DNA from: Xestospongia bergquistia
Taxonomy: Eukaryota > Porifera > Demospongiae > Haplosclerida > Petrosiidae
DNA: 64,000 nucleotides
NCBI GenBank assembly: GCA_963965975.1
Contig: OZ014412.1
Coordinates: 374,501-438,500 of the forward strand
Direction: 5' to 3'
Below the pieces are notes generated by a model. The model ran no database searches. It was given only the letters and a program-made list of their open reading frames with translations, and was not told where the DNA came from. How positions within the stretch are numbered: the stretch's first letter is position 1; each line of letters starts with the position of its first letter. This document shows positions 35,561 to 49,435 of this stretch, in pieces. The translations under genes and the position numbers were made by a program.

Positions 35561-36224
35561 GACTTACAAACACTCAATATAATGTCGTGATCATTTGTTT
35601 TATCTAATACCACAATAATAATTAGTGAGGAACCCCTGTAATAATGACACCCTCTGTGATCACCTCCCATTAAAACTGATCCTAGTAAAATAGAACATAT
35701 ACAAAACCTTCAAAAACTTAACTTAAGCAAAATTTCTTAAAAGAGCACCTTCAAGTGTTAATATGTAAATATCTTTGTAGCCACACATGATGTATGATAA
35801 TGTACTGCAGTTTATTATATAACAATAATAATTCTGATAGGATTATGTCAATGATGAATCTCTATTCCTTAGGGCTCTAAATCTTACTAAATTCTAAATA
35901 TAGTAACACATAATATATGTTACTATATTTAGTATACATGTGGTACCTTGAACGATTTAATATGCATGGATTTACTGGAGATGTAGTCATTACAATATAT
36001 GTACTATTGTATAATATGATATAATACTGACATAATTGACTCACAGGTGTCAGTGGTGGCTAGGTAGTTGATCTTCTATTACCATTAGTGAACAGTCCTT
36101 GTTGGGTCATATAGAGGATTATTGTTTCAGAGCTTGTCATATTATTAGAGATGATTTAATTTCTAAAATAGAAATAATAGAATCACATGTCTATCAGAGA
36201 GATAGATAGAAAGATGATGGATGG

Positions 36225-36226
36225 AT

Positions 36227-36259
<33 letters not shown>

Positions 36260-36291
36260 AATGAGTGGGAGAGGGAGAGAGAGAAGAGAAA

Positions 36292-36364
<73 letters not shown>

Positions 36365-36385
36365 TGGGAGAGGGAGAGAGAGCTT
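36225..36385. repeat. (GA)n microsatellite field
   Basis: Long GA run interrupted by two copies of AATGAGTGGGAGAGGGAGAG. The open frame through it (Arg/Glu repeat) is a by-product of the repeat. Confidence 0.9.
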
Positions 36386-36629
36386 ACTTTACATGAATCA
36401 AACTACGCGGGAAAGATTTGGTGGGTGTTTCTACTGCGCATGTGCAAATGATCAATTATAAATATTAACAATTATTGCTAATAAACTACATTATTAACAT
36501 GATATTAATGATGAAATACAGAAATAACAGATTAAAAATGATAGAAACACAAGAGATAGTTTGCAATACAAAAAATCTAAGTAGTGATATGAGATATAGT
36601 ACAGTTGAAGAGAGTGAGAGAGACACACA

Positions 36630-37545
36630 TTAGACATCAGTAGCATAGTCAATTTTAGGTGGTAATCTGTCAATATCATATATTATCCTATTGATCTATA
36701 GAAAGATAATAATCATATAAATCAATAAATATTGAATTATATATGAAGTATATAAATGTGAGTATTACGAGTCAAGTCTTTTAGATGTGTTTGTCATAAA
36801 ATAAATATAACTTACTGATATCACATTATAATATGAACTAGTTATGATATTACTTTACTTACTGATGGAGCTGAATTACTGAAGAAAGCTGGGTTTTTAT
36901 TTCCAATCTCAGCATATAGATGAGACACTTTCTCTGCTGATCCACCATACGCACTATCAGTTGGATCATGATAGGGTGATGTTCTCCTGACTGGTAATGG
37001 TAAAATAGGTACCATATCGCGACAAGAACTTGCAAAGACATGACTAGAGTTTGTTGAAGAGACACTTTGTGTTCGTTGACGATGAAAAGGTGATAGGGAA
37101 TCTTCATTTAATCCAATTACTGAGGTTGGGGGTGTGTCTTCCTCGGAGCCAATCTGTTGAGTGTTGTTATCTGAGATTGATGAACTTGGAAATCTATTTT
37201 AAAACAATTAATTAATTTATGATTAATAAAAATAATAATGTTTATTACTTACATGGAATCATTTGTAATATGCACACCACGTCTTGTAATAGCTAATAAT
37301 ATAGGATAATAATAATAGAATGTTAATATATTAAGTGTTCACTAACTGTGTTTAGTGTGTCTCTTCTTTCTTAAAATACATACAATACAGACTATGATAA
37401 TAGCTAGGATACATATGAATGTACCACCTACTACTGACCCAATGATAGAAATTATTAAATAACCTAAAATGAATTAATAAAATATATCATTGTTTGAACT
37501 TTATATTGTTAATAAGACTTACCATCATCTGAGAATAGGTAGACC

Positions 37546-37618
<73 letters not shown>

Positions 37619-40600
37619 TGTTATATCACACACTGTCTATCAATATCATTATCATAATATCACTATCACTATAATTTATGAAATCCACAAATTCATAAAA
37701 TCTCCCTACCAGTAACATGAGCATTATTGTATTATGTTAGGGGAAAACATTACACTCAAAAATCACATTTTTACATGAAATACAAGTAAGTGAAATGGCA
37801 ACAGCCCAACAGATAATTATGACTCACCAGTTCTAACAACATTACTATAATCACTGAATACTCCTGTTCCAATCTGACTCTCTCCAGCAACACTGAAAGA
37901 ATAGATACTACCGCTATTAAGAGATTGGACAGTTACTGAGATGTTCTCTCCAGAACTAGGTTGGTTGGTAACTGGTACTTTCATTTGAGATATAGTCCCC
38001 TGTTCGTTAGACACATTAATGATGTAATTAGTCAGGGGTTCTGAACCGAGTGAATATAAAGTAAAACTCAATTGTACTGAATTGACTTTAATGTTATCAA
38101 CTAATGGTTTTGTAGGTTTCCCCGGTGGACCGCGACTGGTTGTTATGGCAACACTATTTAATCTTGTGCCAATAGCATTACTAATATGTACATTAATAGT
38201 ATAGCTAGTACTGGGTTCCAATCCAGTAATAGTGACACTCCCACTTCTTAAATCAATGGAAGAAATAGTTATAGGTAGTGAGTTAGATGAAGTTAGAGTG
38301 ATATTAAATGATATCACTGGAGAACCTCCTGTATATAATAACTTCCATTTTAACAAAAGAGAGCGACCTCCATTTAATGCTGTGACATTGAAGTAAGAAA
38401 GTTTAGGAGCTGAAAAGAAACAACCATTATTTATTAGTAATAATAACTTGAGACACATACCACTTTTCAATGTTGTAAAGCGCATTTCATTAGAAGGAGA
38501 ACTTGAGCCAACTTTGTTAACTGCAATGACACGAACTACATATGAAGTATTTGGAATAAGATCTGAAATTGTTGTCATGGTAACATTGCTGGGTATTTGA
38601 CCGGGATACTGTATTAAAGAGATCAATTATTATAACTATTAGCAAAAGAGCAATAAATTACTTGAGAGAATGTTAGTCCATTGTCTTCACTAATCTCCAG
38701 TCTATAATAGTCTGGTGATGTAAAATGTACTGATGAGTGTTGCCATGACAACGTATATGACTCAGCTTCAATATTGATACTATCAAGATTTTCAGGAGGA
38801 GAGGGAATACCTAATAAAATAACTAATAATTATACTTTATGAATAATTAATAAGTTACCATATACGGTCAAAGAGTGCTGGATAGTAACAAAGCCATATT
38901 CATTACTAGCATTACATTTAAATAGTCCATTATCATTAATATTAAGTGATGTAATAACGAGACTATTATTGTCACCAAATGAGAACCGTCCACTAGTATT
39001 ATCAACAATGATAAATGAGTTATCATTATAAGGTAGATGTGTCCATTCAATATTTGGAGATGGATATGATAATACAGGACACGACAGAATAAGAGGATGA
39101 CCCTCAATTAACATGTAAGAATGTTTATCTATCGAAGAAGTGATTTCTGGAGCACCTAAAGAATTATAAAAAGTAATACGAGTACAGTCTAGTCTACTGT
39201 AAAATGAGCTAGTGACAAGTTTACAACACAGCCAATATGGCTACTAGTAACAATTATAAAAGAATGCTTTAATAAATTGGATATCAGTAAATCATTTATT
39301 TGTAAGACACACACACACACACACTATATGTATCAAATACAATACTAGATATTGTATTACTGCAGAATATTCTATATATAATATTGTTACTGGTTAATAT
39401 CCTGATTGAAATCATTATTATATTCAATTATGTGACCAATTTATTAAATCATGTCCACCACGTCATGGAGGCCATATTGGTAATCACATGATGTAGGAGA
39501 TCAATTAGTACACATTGTAAATATGTGACTATAGAGTGTAAACAAATGAGTTTTGTTATTATCAAACAATTAAAGATCACAGGAAGTGATATTCTTCAAA
39601 AGTACTAAGTGATTTTAAAATGATAAGTAGTTGATTTTAGTCACTATTGCTGTGAATATGAACTTGATGACTGAAGTGAGATTAAGGGAATTATACACTA
39701 GTGCAAATATTCTGTGTGTATCCTCAAAAGGGTAGACATGAGTAAAGGAACAACTATTGAATTTCCGAAAGTTGTAACATCTATTACAATTGTTACTAGT
39801 GGTGTAGTAAGTTTCATTCCATTTACAACAGAAAAATCCACTCAACTTACATGTACAAAATGTAATTATAATTTAACACTATTATCACTGACCACAACAT
39901 AACCAATGCCCTCTCAACCGCTAACACAGACACATAACTTACTATAAATGCTAAATAGATTGTATTATATAGTTCTATGTTTCAATAGTATTTTTATAAT
40001 CAGGAAATATCATATTATAGATAGGCAATCACATCACATATACCGAACATAATATCAATGGTCATTTATCTTGACCTCTTATACTGTGCATTCTAACTGT
40101 TAACTCCTTTACCACAAAGTCTAATCATCCATTACATTACCCGTGGAAACAAGAAGTATCTCTACTATAAGAACTGACACTACGTTCATTCATTATGAGT
40201 GTGGTATCGTGTTGTGACATGAGTAATTTGTCATGCATCAGTTCGCAATATATATTAAATCATTGACTTGACAAGTCAATAATCTTGTTTTGAGAATACA
40301 ACAAACCAAAGGAGTGTCATAATTAATTCATTTATAAAAGATCCTGGGAATTACATAGGAATGGTCTCACAGTACAACACAGCTGTAACCAATGACTCAA
40401 TTTCCTAATCAAAAAATTAATAGGATAGCTTGCAGCTGGCCATAGACACTCCCATGTAATCTCTTATTATAAAGGAAGACCAACAAATAGTGAAATGTAA
40501 TCATGTTTCACACTCTTAATTATTAAGGATATAGAGAAGTGTGTACATGAACAAGATTATACTAACTTACCAAAAATGGTCACTATATGATTTTGAATTG

Positions 40601-42540
40601 AATTTCCAGCCAAGTTCTCTCCACTACAAGTATAGTTACCAGTGTTAGTGAACTTTGTGTTAAATAAAGTCAGTGTATTAGTTTCTATAAAGTATTGAGT
40701 GTTGTCACTGATCAGTAGTGAGCCTTGGAACATCCATTTATAACTGACACCAATATCAGTGATATTGCAGACTAATGTAATATTGCTTTCTTTCTGTATC
40801 TTATATGTAATAGTAGATGGTCCAATAACAGTAGGAACAGCTGTATATGTGAGAAAGAGTAAGAGTTATTTGCTAAGTCAACAAAGGGAGTATTTTAATG
40901 ATATTGAGGGTATTCTCCCATAACATAGGTCACCTTTACTCTATGAGGAACAACATTACAGTATTTAATATCATGAGTCATGTTTGAAATAACATTTATT
41001 AAAAATTCCTGTCTCATTTTTGTTGCATGACTGGACATTCTACAAAGTACCCTAACAGCCAATGATATCACATAAGATGTCAACCATGAACAATGGACTG
41101 TATCATAATAATGACAAATGTCACTATTACAACTGATACTAAAATCATTATTTTCAAAGACTGACTTAGTTGACATTGGTAATGATAGCACCACCTTTAG
41201 AAACCCTCACAATACAACCACAAATCATTCAAATAACATTATATAATACTCACAAAATATAGAAACAGATGTTGAGACAGATAACACAAGATCAGTGGGT
41301 TCAACTATGACTTCACATGTATATAGAGTGTGCTGTTTGGAAGGAGACGTAATGTGTAAGGTACTGGAGTTTTGACCTGACAGAGTTCTAGGAAGAAAAA
41401 TGATATCAATATAACATTTCCTTGTAATAAGTAATATCTATTCTCACATTTCTTGACTGGTGGTAGTATCAGCAACTTTCCATTTGTATTGTTTGACTGA
41501 TCTGTCTTCACTCATGAATACACATTGTAGTTGGAGAGGGTTTCCTTCAATAATTTGAGTATCACCAGTAATATCTAATGTATAGTCTAGAGAAAGAGAT
41601 GCAAATAATGTCAGATATAGCTTGCTCACTTTGTGATGTAACATATAAGTCAATTTCGTCTTGACTTCCATTTAAAATAGCACGACATTTATATTCACCA
41701 ATAAACTGCTTGGTAAAAGAATTAATTGTAAGAAGACTCCCTCCAAATGGAGTGGTAATTGATACACCAGATGGTTCATTCCCATCAATAAACCACTTGT
41801 AATGTATAGCATCTGAATTGAAACATCCTAGTTGAAATTTTTCTCCAAGTATTGGAGGAAAAAGTGACACATAGTCCCATGTAGTTTGGCCTAAAGTGAG
41901 TACAACATTCTTCAAGTAAATATTAGCATTTTTGATTGTCACTATGGCAACACAAAGAGTAGTATAATAAATGTTAAAGTGCTATGAACTCCCACTCCTC
42001 CCTAGAGTAAAATCACGTCTCCTCCTTTCTCTCTCACATCTCCTCTCACTGATCATATTGATATTTACTTTAACACTTTATCAGTTTAAACTAAAATATA
42101 TTAACAATAGTTTTAAAGTTTCCAATTTATAAGTAATTATTTCAAAATGTGTGACTTTCATTGTTTTTATACTATAGTGTAGTAAAATACTCAAAATGAG
42201 TATCACTCTAAACTATTGAAATACTATTAACTAAACACTGTATGAGTGTGTCAGTAAACTTACAAACTAAATGCTGTACATATTGTATCAGTAAACTTTA
42301 AAAGTAACTGCTGTATATTAGATTAGATAATTTTCTTACCATAAGATCTTTGCAGTACAAGACAGACAGTAAGAACTATTAATACTAATCTCCACAATAT
42401 GACCACTGCAGTCCAGAAAACAGAGGAAAGAGATATAGATAAAAAGAGTCGTAATCAAAACAATAAGTGAACTAAATGACTATTACTATGTATACTAAAT
42501 ACTTCTATAAAATAATATAATATTTAAAAAAAAACTTACT
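36630..42540 (-). CDS. Large Ig/FN3 receptor (4 Ig, 3 FN3) with a long tyrosine-bearing tail
   Basis: Exons on the minus strand: start A at 42540 completed by TG at 42405; signal peptide 42340-42405 (MVILWRLVLIVLTVCLVL); Ig1 41630-41941; Ig2 split 41448-41586 and 41254-41387; Ig3 40571-40840; Ig4 38859-39155; FN3-1 split 38662-38810 and 38461-38608; FN3-2 and FN3-3 together 37828-38409; possible 6-nt exon 37523-37528; transmembrane 37347-37463 (IISIIGSVVGGTFICILAII then RKKR); tail 37253-37292, 36863-37193 and 36630-36695. Phases close throughout. The Ig modules have canonical Cys and Trp. Tail tyrosines include HLYAEI, IIYDID and DYATDV; none is a strict ITIM or ITAM. The intron 39156-40570 holds nothing recognisable. 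The family resembles adhesion or axon-guidance-like receptors; the ligand is unknown. Confidence 0.75.
37544..37616. repeat. (GA)n microsatellite upstream of a splice acceptor
   Basis: On the minus strand it is a long (TC)n tract. About 13 bases later comes TCTCAG, followed by ATGATG and a strong GTAAGT donor. Confidence 0.95.
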
Positions 42541-42605
42541 TTTTGTTGAAATAGTAGTTAATTCACGATACAAGAAGTCTATAACAATAGAATATCAACA
42601 AGAAC

Positions 42606-43412
42606 ATTGAGACTGAAGACGTCGTACTGGACATATTATATATTGTATTACTCATGTGGGTGTGGCTAAATTAATTAATTATATTCATAAGAAATTGAAA
42701 TAATAAATTGATATTAATTACTGCAATATATAAAAATATAATGATATATAAAATATGATGAATAGCAACTAAGTGCAGTTAAGACAATACCAATGACATC
42801 ATAATTACATCATATATAATGGTTCATATAAAGTATTATATTGTAGTGATGTGGGGTTGACTTGAACTATAACAGTTTAAGATTTGCTAGAGAAAGAGAG
42901 AAATATTATTAATAGTAAATATTGTTATCATAATTTAACAATGACTCATTCTTATTAAACACACATTACTCAATCTACTTTAACTCATAAGACAACTATT
43001 GACACAATTACACAATCTATTTTAATGTTAACCTCAATATACAACTGTCCAGTAAAGGCAGTAATAGATTGAATGGCTTATAAATTCCCTTAACTTCTCT
43101 AAACTTTTGTGGTATTTCTAAATGTTAAAAAGGAAATTGTAGTCAACCCTAACTCCTCCTAGTTCTCAATTTAACCTACTCATTCTAGACCACTAGACCA
43201 CTGGGGAACTTCCTTTAAGGTTTAGTGTTTGTTTTGACAATGAGTCATTATTTTTCATAAAGGACTATTTAATAATGTCAGTTTTAGTCAGCAAATAACA
43301 AATTCAACACTAAGTAATCTCAATGGATTAATCCCTATTCCATTGAGAACTGAGAGTTAAACATACCAGTGTAATGAGTAATGGTTTGAGATGATATAAT
43401 GAGATCAGTGAG
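42606..43412. other. Intergenic spacer, no gene seen
   Basis: Lies between the 5' end of one receptor and the stop codon of the next, both on the minus strand. It presumably holds the promoter of the 36630-42540 gene. Confidence 0.5.
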
Positions 43413-46400
43413 TTAAACATAGATGTAGGATCCACTACCAGGAGTCGATCCTAAGTATCCTCTAATTCCCACTTCCTTTGGAGTAGGAGATATCACATAT
43501 TTATATCTCGGATTTGAACTTTGAGTAGTTTCAGAATCAGAATCTTCTTGATTACTTTGATACACGGTTAAATCAATGGGTTCAGCCGTAGGAGGACGTG
43601 GGGTTAAAGGAGAATCATACGAGAAGTATTTACGTATATGTCGTGATCTGATAACACACACACACATCATAATATACAGTAGATTATTACAATAACTTAC
43701 TCTTCAGGTGAGTAGTTTAATTTGTTTTTATTAACAGATGATGCTATTGTTAGATACATGTCGTTAACAAATGAGTTACATGTACAATTAATTACCTGGA
43801 GTAATGGGGTATCCCTTTTTAGTAACTTTGAACTTTTTGTACAGACAGATAAACAAAACTGTAGCTATGATAATCATGACACATGTTACTCCTGGTATGA
43901 TACCAGAGACGCTTATAATCCACAATGGTAGTTGATCTTCTGATGGTACTAATAACAATAATAGAATATGATAACATGTTAGTAATGTTAATTATATGAC
44001 ATACATGATGAGGGCAATGGGTCTCCAGTTACTAAAGGAAAAATAAAGAATTTGTCACATTTATATAGTAACTTGTCAACAACAAATTATTGATACATTA
44101 ATTTAGTACAATGACAAATTTGCAGAGCTAATGATAGTAACTGTTACTATAAATAGTATATTACATCTTACATGTGATAAATGATGTTATTGAACTGGTA
44201 TTACTCCACCCATGTAAATTCTCAGCAGTTACTGATACATTATATTGTATACCACTTTGTAGTTGGACATTAGCTCCTCCTATTGTAACTTGAATAATTT
44301 CTCCTAATTTGTATAAACCATTAACTGGTATTGTGAGAGTGTGATAAGTGCTGGTGAGTGTGAACGAGACAGTGAAAATGGGAGGAGTTCCAGTAAATGG
44401 TAGTTGAACTATAACTGTAGTAGAATTAGTTGTTATAGATACAAATGATGGTTGACTTGGAGGACCCAGGGGCTCTATATAATAGATGATAACACAATAT
44501 ATAATGATATATCTTACCTAATAATTCCTTTACAGAATCAGAAGTTGAACTTTCGTCTGCGCTGTTAGTAACCTTAACCATAAACTCTGTTTCTGTACTT
44601 ACAATAGATGTGTCATTGAGTTGTAATAATGTAGTTATTTCTAATGGAGAATTCTTAATAGACCAGCTGGTAACTTTAATATAATGATATGATTTTGGTG
44701 GTTTAGTTATAGGACGATATCCAATACTAATAGAGGATATATCATTAGCTCCCAAATAATTGAAGTTAATTGTAATATTAAACTCATTAGTATCTATTCT
44801 TGTTGAAGATAATGACTGAATAGATGGATCTAAAATATAGTGTAATAATGAGGTCATAATAATATTGTTATTATAGGGACTTACTTGTTGTCATTGTATT
44901 AAATCCAGTTATTTCACTATTATTAATAAATCCATCTTCATTACTCACTGAGATATAAACACTATATGATGTAGCTGGTATTAAGTTATTAAATGTACAG
45001 TTAATACTGCTACCATTGACATGGACTACAGTCAGTTGTTGACCAGATTTATCTAATAATGTAACACTAACAATGTCAGGAGCATCATCAGTATTAGCAT
45101 TAGTATGTGACCATGTTATAATACTTTTATATGGTGTGGTATCTATAGACTGTATCTGAGGAAGAGCTGGAAGAACTAAGAAAAGAGAAACTCCTTAATA
45201 ACTGATCACAATATTACATTCATTAATATATATATAGTACAATGTATTATACTTACCAATAACATCAACATCAAATGTATATTGTACAGTTGATTGTTGT
45301 AATATATTGGATGGAGTCAAGTGTGATATGTTACCAAAAGAACTTGCTATGACAACACGATACTTTCCCTTGTCCCCTCGTCTTGAGATATGGAGTGTAG
45401 AGGAACCATTTGTCTCAGATAAAGATGAAGACCACCCCTCATTAATTAGTTCATTATCTTTATACCAAGTAATGAAGTGACCTCCAGGTGAGTAGTTATT
45501 GAATATTATTGTAAAGTCTGTACTGTTAGGACCATAAGCTAATACTTTAGGTTGTGGATGGGACAATATCTCAGGTCTCACTATAACAATATAGTAATAT
45601 ATTATAAGTGTTTGATATATCCACTTACCTAGTACATGTAGTGTGGTACTATAAGTCTTGGTCGCTCCCAGTATTGTTACTGCACAATTATGTAGTCCCT
45701 CATCATTGAGTTCAGTAGAATTGAATGTACCAGTGTGGCTAACACCATCTTTTGTCCAACTTTTACTAATATTATAAGCATCACTAGTGCAATGAAGTGT
45801 GTAAGGACTATGTAAGTAAGTGAACTGATGTTCTGGTATTTGTACACGACTACTATCTGTAATAAGATGATATGGACAGTTTAAAGATAATATGTGCATA
45901 TAATTGTTAGTGAGCTACTTACCAATAACAGTCACAGTACGAGAGATATTTCCACAATATTGTCCATTGCTATATCCACGACATGTATATATACCACTAT
46001 CATTAAGATGATTTGGAGTCCAGGTTAAAACAGTATGTTTTGCAGGAAGAGAATTGTTAGTAATAATAGAACCATTATGTAACCACTCCACAACAACAGG
46101 ACCAGGAATAGTTAAGTAACAGTACCACATTTGTTGAGAAGCATCTTCATCAAATACAACTAATGAATTGTCACCAATAATAATAAATTGATCTAGAGAA
46201 ATGAATAAACACTTAGTTTATAATCCACCTTTGTATGGATCCACCTTCTTTACACATAATACCATATCGTATATATATCACAGATCAGATCCACCCTCAA
46301 TTGTCTATAACACCTCAAATTCTCATATTACAATGTCATAATGATTATTATATACAAAACACAAACACTTAAACATTTATTTTTCAATGATTGGACACAT

Positions 46401-47569
46401 GTAGGGACTTATATATGTTATACAAAAATTAGGGAAGTCCATTACACATTATAACAGTGAGTCAGTGACCACTTCAATAGAGACTGTTTAATAAACTGAA
46501 CATTGAAACAATTAAATAAAAGTTACTGCAGTATGTCCACAATGAAAACTATGATAAACTGTTTGTGTAAATAGTAACAAAACTCTACATACTGAACTCA
46601 GTTTTATGCATACCAAAAGATTTCATTATAATAATTAGTTTAGAGGTGTGGTAATGTTGTAAAATACAAGTAAACAAACTCTTTAACAGTAAATATAAAC
46701 AATAAACAAATAATAATATATAAACTACTGTGGGTATCTTGTTTAGGTCTTGTCTGGTCTCAATAGACCTAGTGACCTCCAGTAACTGATATGGGGGGTC
46801 TAATTCTCAATTGTAAACATGGTATTATAACAAATATCTTAAAGTGGTGATGAAGCTCATGAATATTGTTAAAACTATAAATTTAAGTGTGTAAAAAAAG
46901 AATAATAAAAGTGGGTGTGACCTACTATGTGAATTTTGGCTTCGAAGAATAGCGATGATGTTAAAAATAGGTGTTAACAAAGAACATTAATATATCATAC
47001 TTGACTATAGACCATATAATATATTATTATAATTAATACATTATATAATATATTATTATAATTAATACATTATATAGTAAGACATTTTTGATTATGAATA
47101 ATAAGTATTTATTAAAAGATTGAGAGATGAGTCTTACACTTTTATAATAAATTATTTCAAATCTATAACTCAATAATCCTATATATTCAGTTCAAATATA
47201 AATATAGTAAGTATGTTATTACTAATAGAATACTAATAGAACACTGAGTCATTGTTATTATATTATAAACTGTAATTATATCAATACTGAACTGATACTG
47301 TGATTACTGAACTAGATCTATGCAGATATAATACAGATATAAATAACTCTATATTATCTTTACACAGCTATACACTCTAATTCATTTATTACACATATTA
47401 CATAGCATTATGTTATTCTGCATTATATATACTACTTAGTCCAAATATTTGCAAGACGTATATTTTGTGTTTATTGTATGCAGTACTTACCAGAACATGT
47501 AGCATTGACACTATAAATACTTCCAGAGATCAGTAATAAAGAGAACACTGTTACTATGAAGAGAACCAT
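43413..47569 (-). CDS. Ig/FN3 receptor (3 Ig, 3 FN3)
   Basis: Exons: signal peptide 47491-47569 (MVLFIVTVFSLLLISGSIYS), Ig1 45923-46192, Ig2 45629-45856, Ig3 45257-45580, FN3-1 44885-45175, FN3-2 about 44519-44829, FN3-3 44172-44475, 27-nt linker 44005-44031, transmembrane 43796-43948 (WIISVSGIIPGVTCVMIIIA then LYKKFK), tail 43701-43743 and 43413-43647. Ig1 and Ig2 have canonical cysteines and the YTCR and LHNCAV closing strands. Ig3 lacks the usual second Cys (YRVVIA). The tail is rich in Ser/Pro/Asp/Glu with tyrosines in NYSPEE, SYDSP, TVYQSN and RYKYVI; no strict ITAM or ITIM. Intron 1 is about 1.3 kb and is copied at 55420-55890. Ligand unknown. Confidence 0.75.
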
Positions 47570-47818
47570 CTTTTCTTGGAACTGAGAAACTGATTATGTC
47601 CAATGAGTAATACTATTTATGAATTTTCATTATGACGTCATATGTAATTATTCCCTTCAAAAGGAAGTAAAAACGTATTATTGGACAAAATGTGACAATA
47701 AAATGTGTCAAATTTATTTGAGTCTAATTAGATTATTAATTAGCTAGAGGTAGTAATAGTATCATGTTCTCTTGGTAGCTGGGAATCTCAATATATAATA
47801 CTAAAGTCACTACCATGT

Positions 47819-48000
47819 ATTAACTATAAGTATGTAATAGTATTATTATCTCTTGGTAACTGATGATCTCTCATAACAAGACCTACAATAAAGTCATATT
47901 ATGTAATATATTATAAGAGTACTTACTGTCATGATAGTTCTCAGGAGAGTCTTTTTCAATATGACCAGGTAATTGTTTTTCGGTGTCTACTAAGGTGGTA
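47819..48000 (-). pseudogene. Orphan terminal exons of an ITIM-family receptor
   Basis: The minus strand has a last exon encoding VMRDHQLPRDN and part of the preceding exon (DSPENYHDS). The same pair recurs at 50560-50690 and 54233-54365. No upstream modules are joined to it. Confidence 0.55.
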
Positions 48001-48004
48001 AAGT

Positions 48005-48375
48005 ATCAGTTTGCCTTAAGACTAACATCAATTATCAATTATCCAATACAGAGTTACATACAAGATAACTAAGTCCTGATAAATAGCCCTCTAGGTTGAT
48101 TGTTCTATCTTCAAATCTATGTATCATTCTCTCAATTCTTCTGTCTAGCTCCACACACCTCTTTTTGTGAGATCGGCTCCTTCCACTTGTGGCAAGCTTT
48201 TTTTTGTTGACAAAATGAATGCCCAATAGCTACTGCTAGTTTAAAGGGTATAAACAAAGTAGAACAATAATAGACAATATAGTATAAAAGTACTGGATAT
48301 AGTATGATTAATAAGACGGAGAGAAAAATAAATGATCGATAGTATCTGATAAGTTTTTGTGTGTGTGATAGCAAG
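48005..48375. repeat. Dispersed repeat, copy 1
   Basis: Contains CCTCTAGGTTGATTGTTC and CTCCACACACCTCTTTTTGT. A second copy in the same orientation lies at about 54425-54715. It adjoins LINE-derived sequence, so it may be part of that element's 3' region. Confidence 0.7.
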
Positions 48376-48399
48376 TAGATGATTACTATATAAACATAT

Positions 48400-49200
48400 T
48401 TACTTTAGTTTTAAAATTAGAGATGAGCTAGATTTCACATGATAAGGAAGTGAATTCCACGGAGAGAGAACATAAGGGATCTTTGTGAAGCAGACAGTGA
48501 GAAAAAGTGATGGTAAAGATGAAAGGATTAAAGTGAGAAGAAGCATAACTTGGAGGAGATTTGTGGATGAAAATATTAGAAGGAAAATAAAGGAGGTTGT
48601 TAGTAATTTTATAGAAAAGACACAATTTAGAAATAGAGTGAAGGTTTGAGAGGGCCAGAAGGTTAAAAGCCGAGAGAAGAGATGAGTAATCATTGTCCCA
48701 TTTATTAGAGCACATTTTTAAAGCTAATTGTTGAGTTTTTTTGAGTAATTCAGAATTGGTGAGAGATATTGGTGGGTCCCAGATAGAGGAGCAATAGATA
48801 AAATAAGGAATGACAAAAGAGCAATACAATGTGAGAAGAGTTTAAGAAGAAGCATGCTGATAGAAGTTATGGTAGATAACCCCAATGGTTTGATGAGTTT
48901 TAGAGTGGACAGACTGGATGTGAGAAGCCAAGATAAATTGGAGGAGATAATAACACCAAGATATTTAAATGAATTGACATGTTCAAGTTGAGCTAGAGCC
49001 TTTTAAGAAATAAAGGAGAAAGGTTGGCTGAAAAAGAGGAAGACTTGTGTGAGATGATGATGTATTTTGTTTTCTGGAGTTGACGGTGATATGATGAGAG
49101 CTAATCCACAATGTAATGAAATTGATGTTGGATTGAACAGTGGGCATTGAAGTTGGAGAAAAAGTTTCTTGAGATAGATGAATGTCATTTGCGTAAAGGG
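48400..49200 (-). pseudogene. LINE-type reverse transcriptase C-terminal fragment
   Basis: Minus-strand frames contain HVNSFKYLGVIISSNLSW and then FVIPYFIYCSSIWDP, QQLALKMCSNKWD, and near the end FTSLSCEI and LKLK. These match the order seen after the catalytic domain in non-LTR retrotransposons (FKYLGV..is..lsW, then Y...P.l.Y...vWdp). Frameshifts separate the pieces. The catalytic FxDD part is absent. Confidence 0.7.
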
Positions 49201-49233
49201 TGAGGGTGGCTGAAGAGAGTAGGGCAGTTTAGC

Positions 49234-49435
49234 TGGTATAGGAGGTGGTATATTATCATCTTGTACATTAGCTGGTATAGGAGGTGGTATATCATCATCT
49301 TGTACATTAGCTGGTATAGGAGGTGGTATATTATCATCTTGTACATTAGCTGGTATAGGAGGTGGTATATCATCATCTTGTACATTAGCTGGTATAGGAG
49401 GTGGTATATCATCATCTTGTATATTAGCTGGTATT
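49234..49435. repeat. 39-bp coding minisatellite, five units
   Basis: Unit starts TTAGCTGGTATAGGAGGTGG. Each encodes a 13-residue Asp-Asp-Ile-Pro-Pro-Pro-Ile-Pro module on the minus strand. Confidence 0.95.

Larger units (their letters stand above)
33324..36629. other. Intergenic region between convergent receptor genes
   Basis: AT-rich. It holds the 3' end of the ITIM gene, a direct duplication (34988-35560) and a GA microsatellite. No supported coding region. Confidence 0.6.

Noticed and set aside
36261..36461. Arg/Glu-rich frame in the GA microsatellite
   Set aside because: A GA repeat is open in this frame by chance; nothing precedes or follows it.
36863..37193. HLYAEI in the tail of the 36630-42540 receptor as an ITIM
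   Set aside because: The residue two before Tyr is His, not Ile, Val, Leu or Ser, so it does not meet the ITIM consensus. It may still be an SH2 site.
40895..41194. 99-codon minus-strand frame in the large receptor intron
   Set aside because: Not homologous to Ig or FN3 modules, lacks suitable splice sites in phase, and the flanking exons splice cleanly without it.
43413..43647. Tyrosine pairs in the 43413-47569 tail as an ITAM
   Set aside because: No pair has YxxI/L with 6-12 residue spacing; the hydrophobic +3 residue is missing in most.
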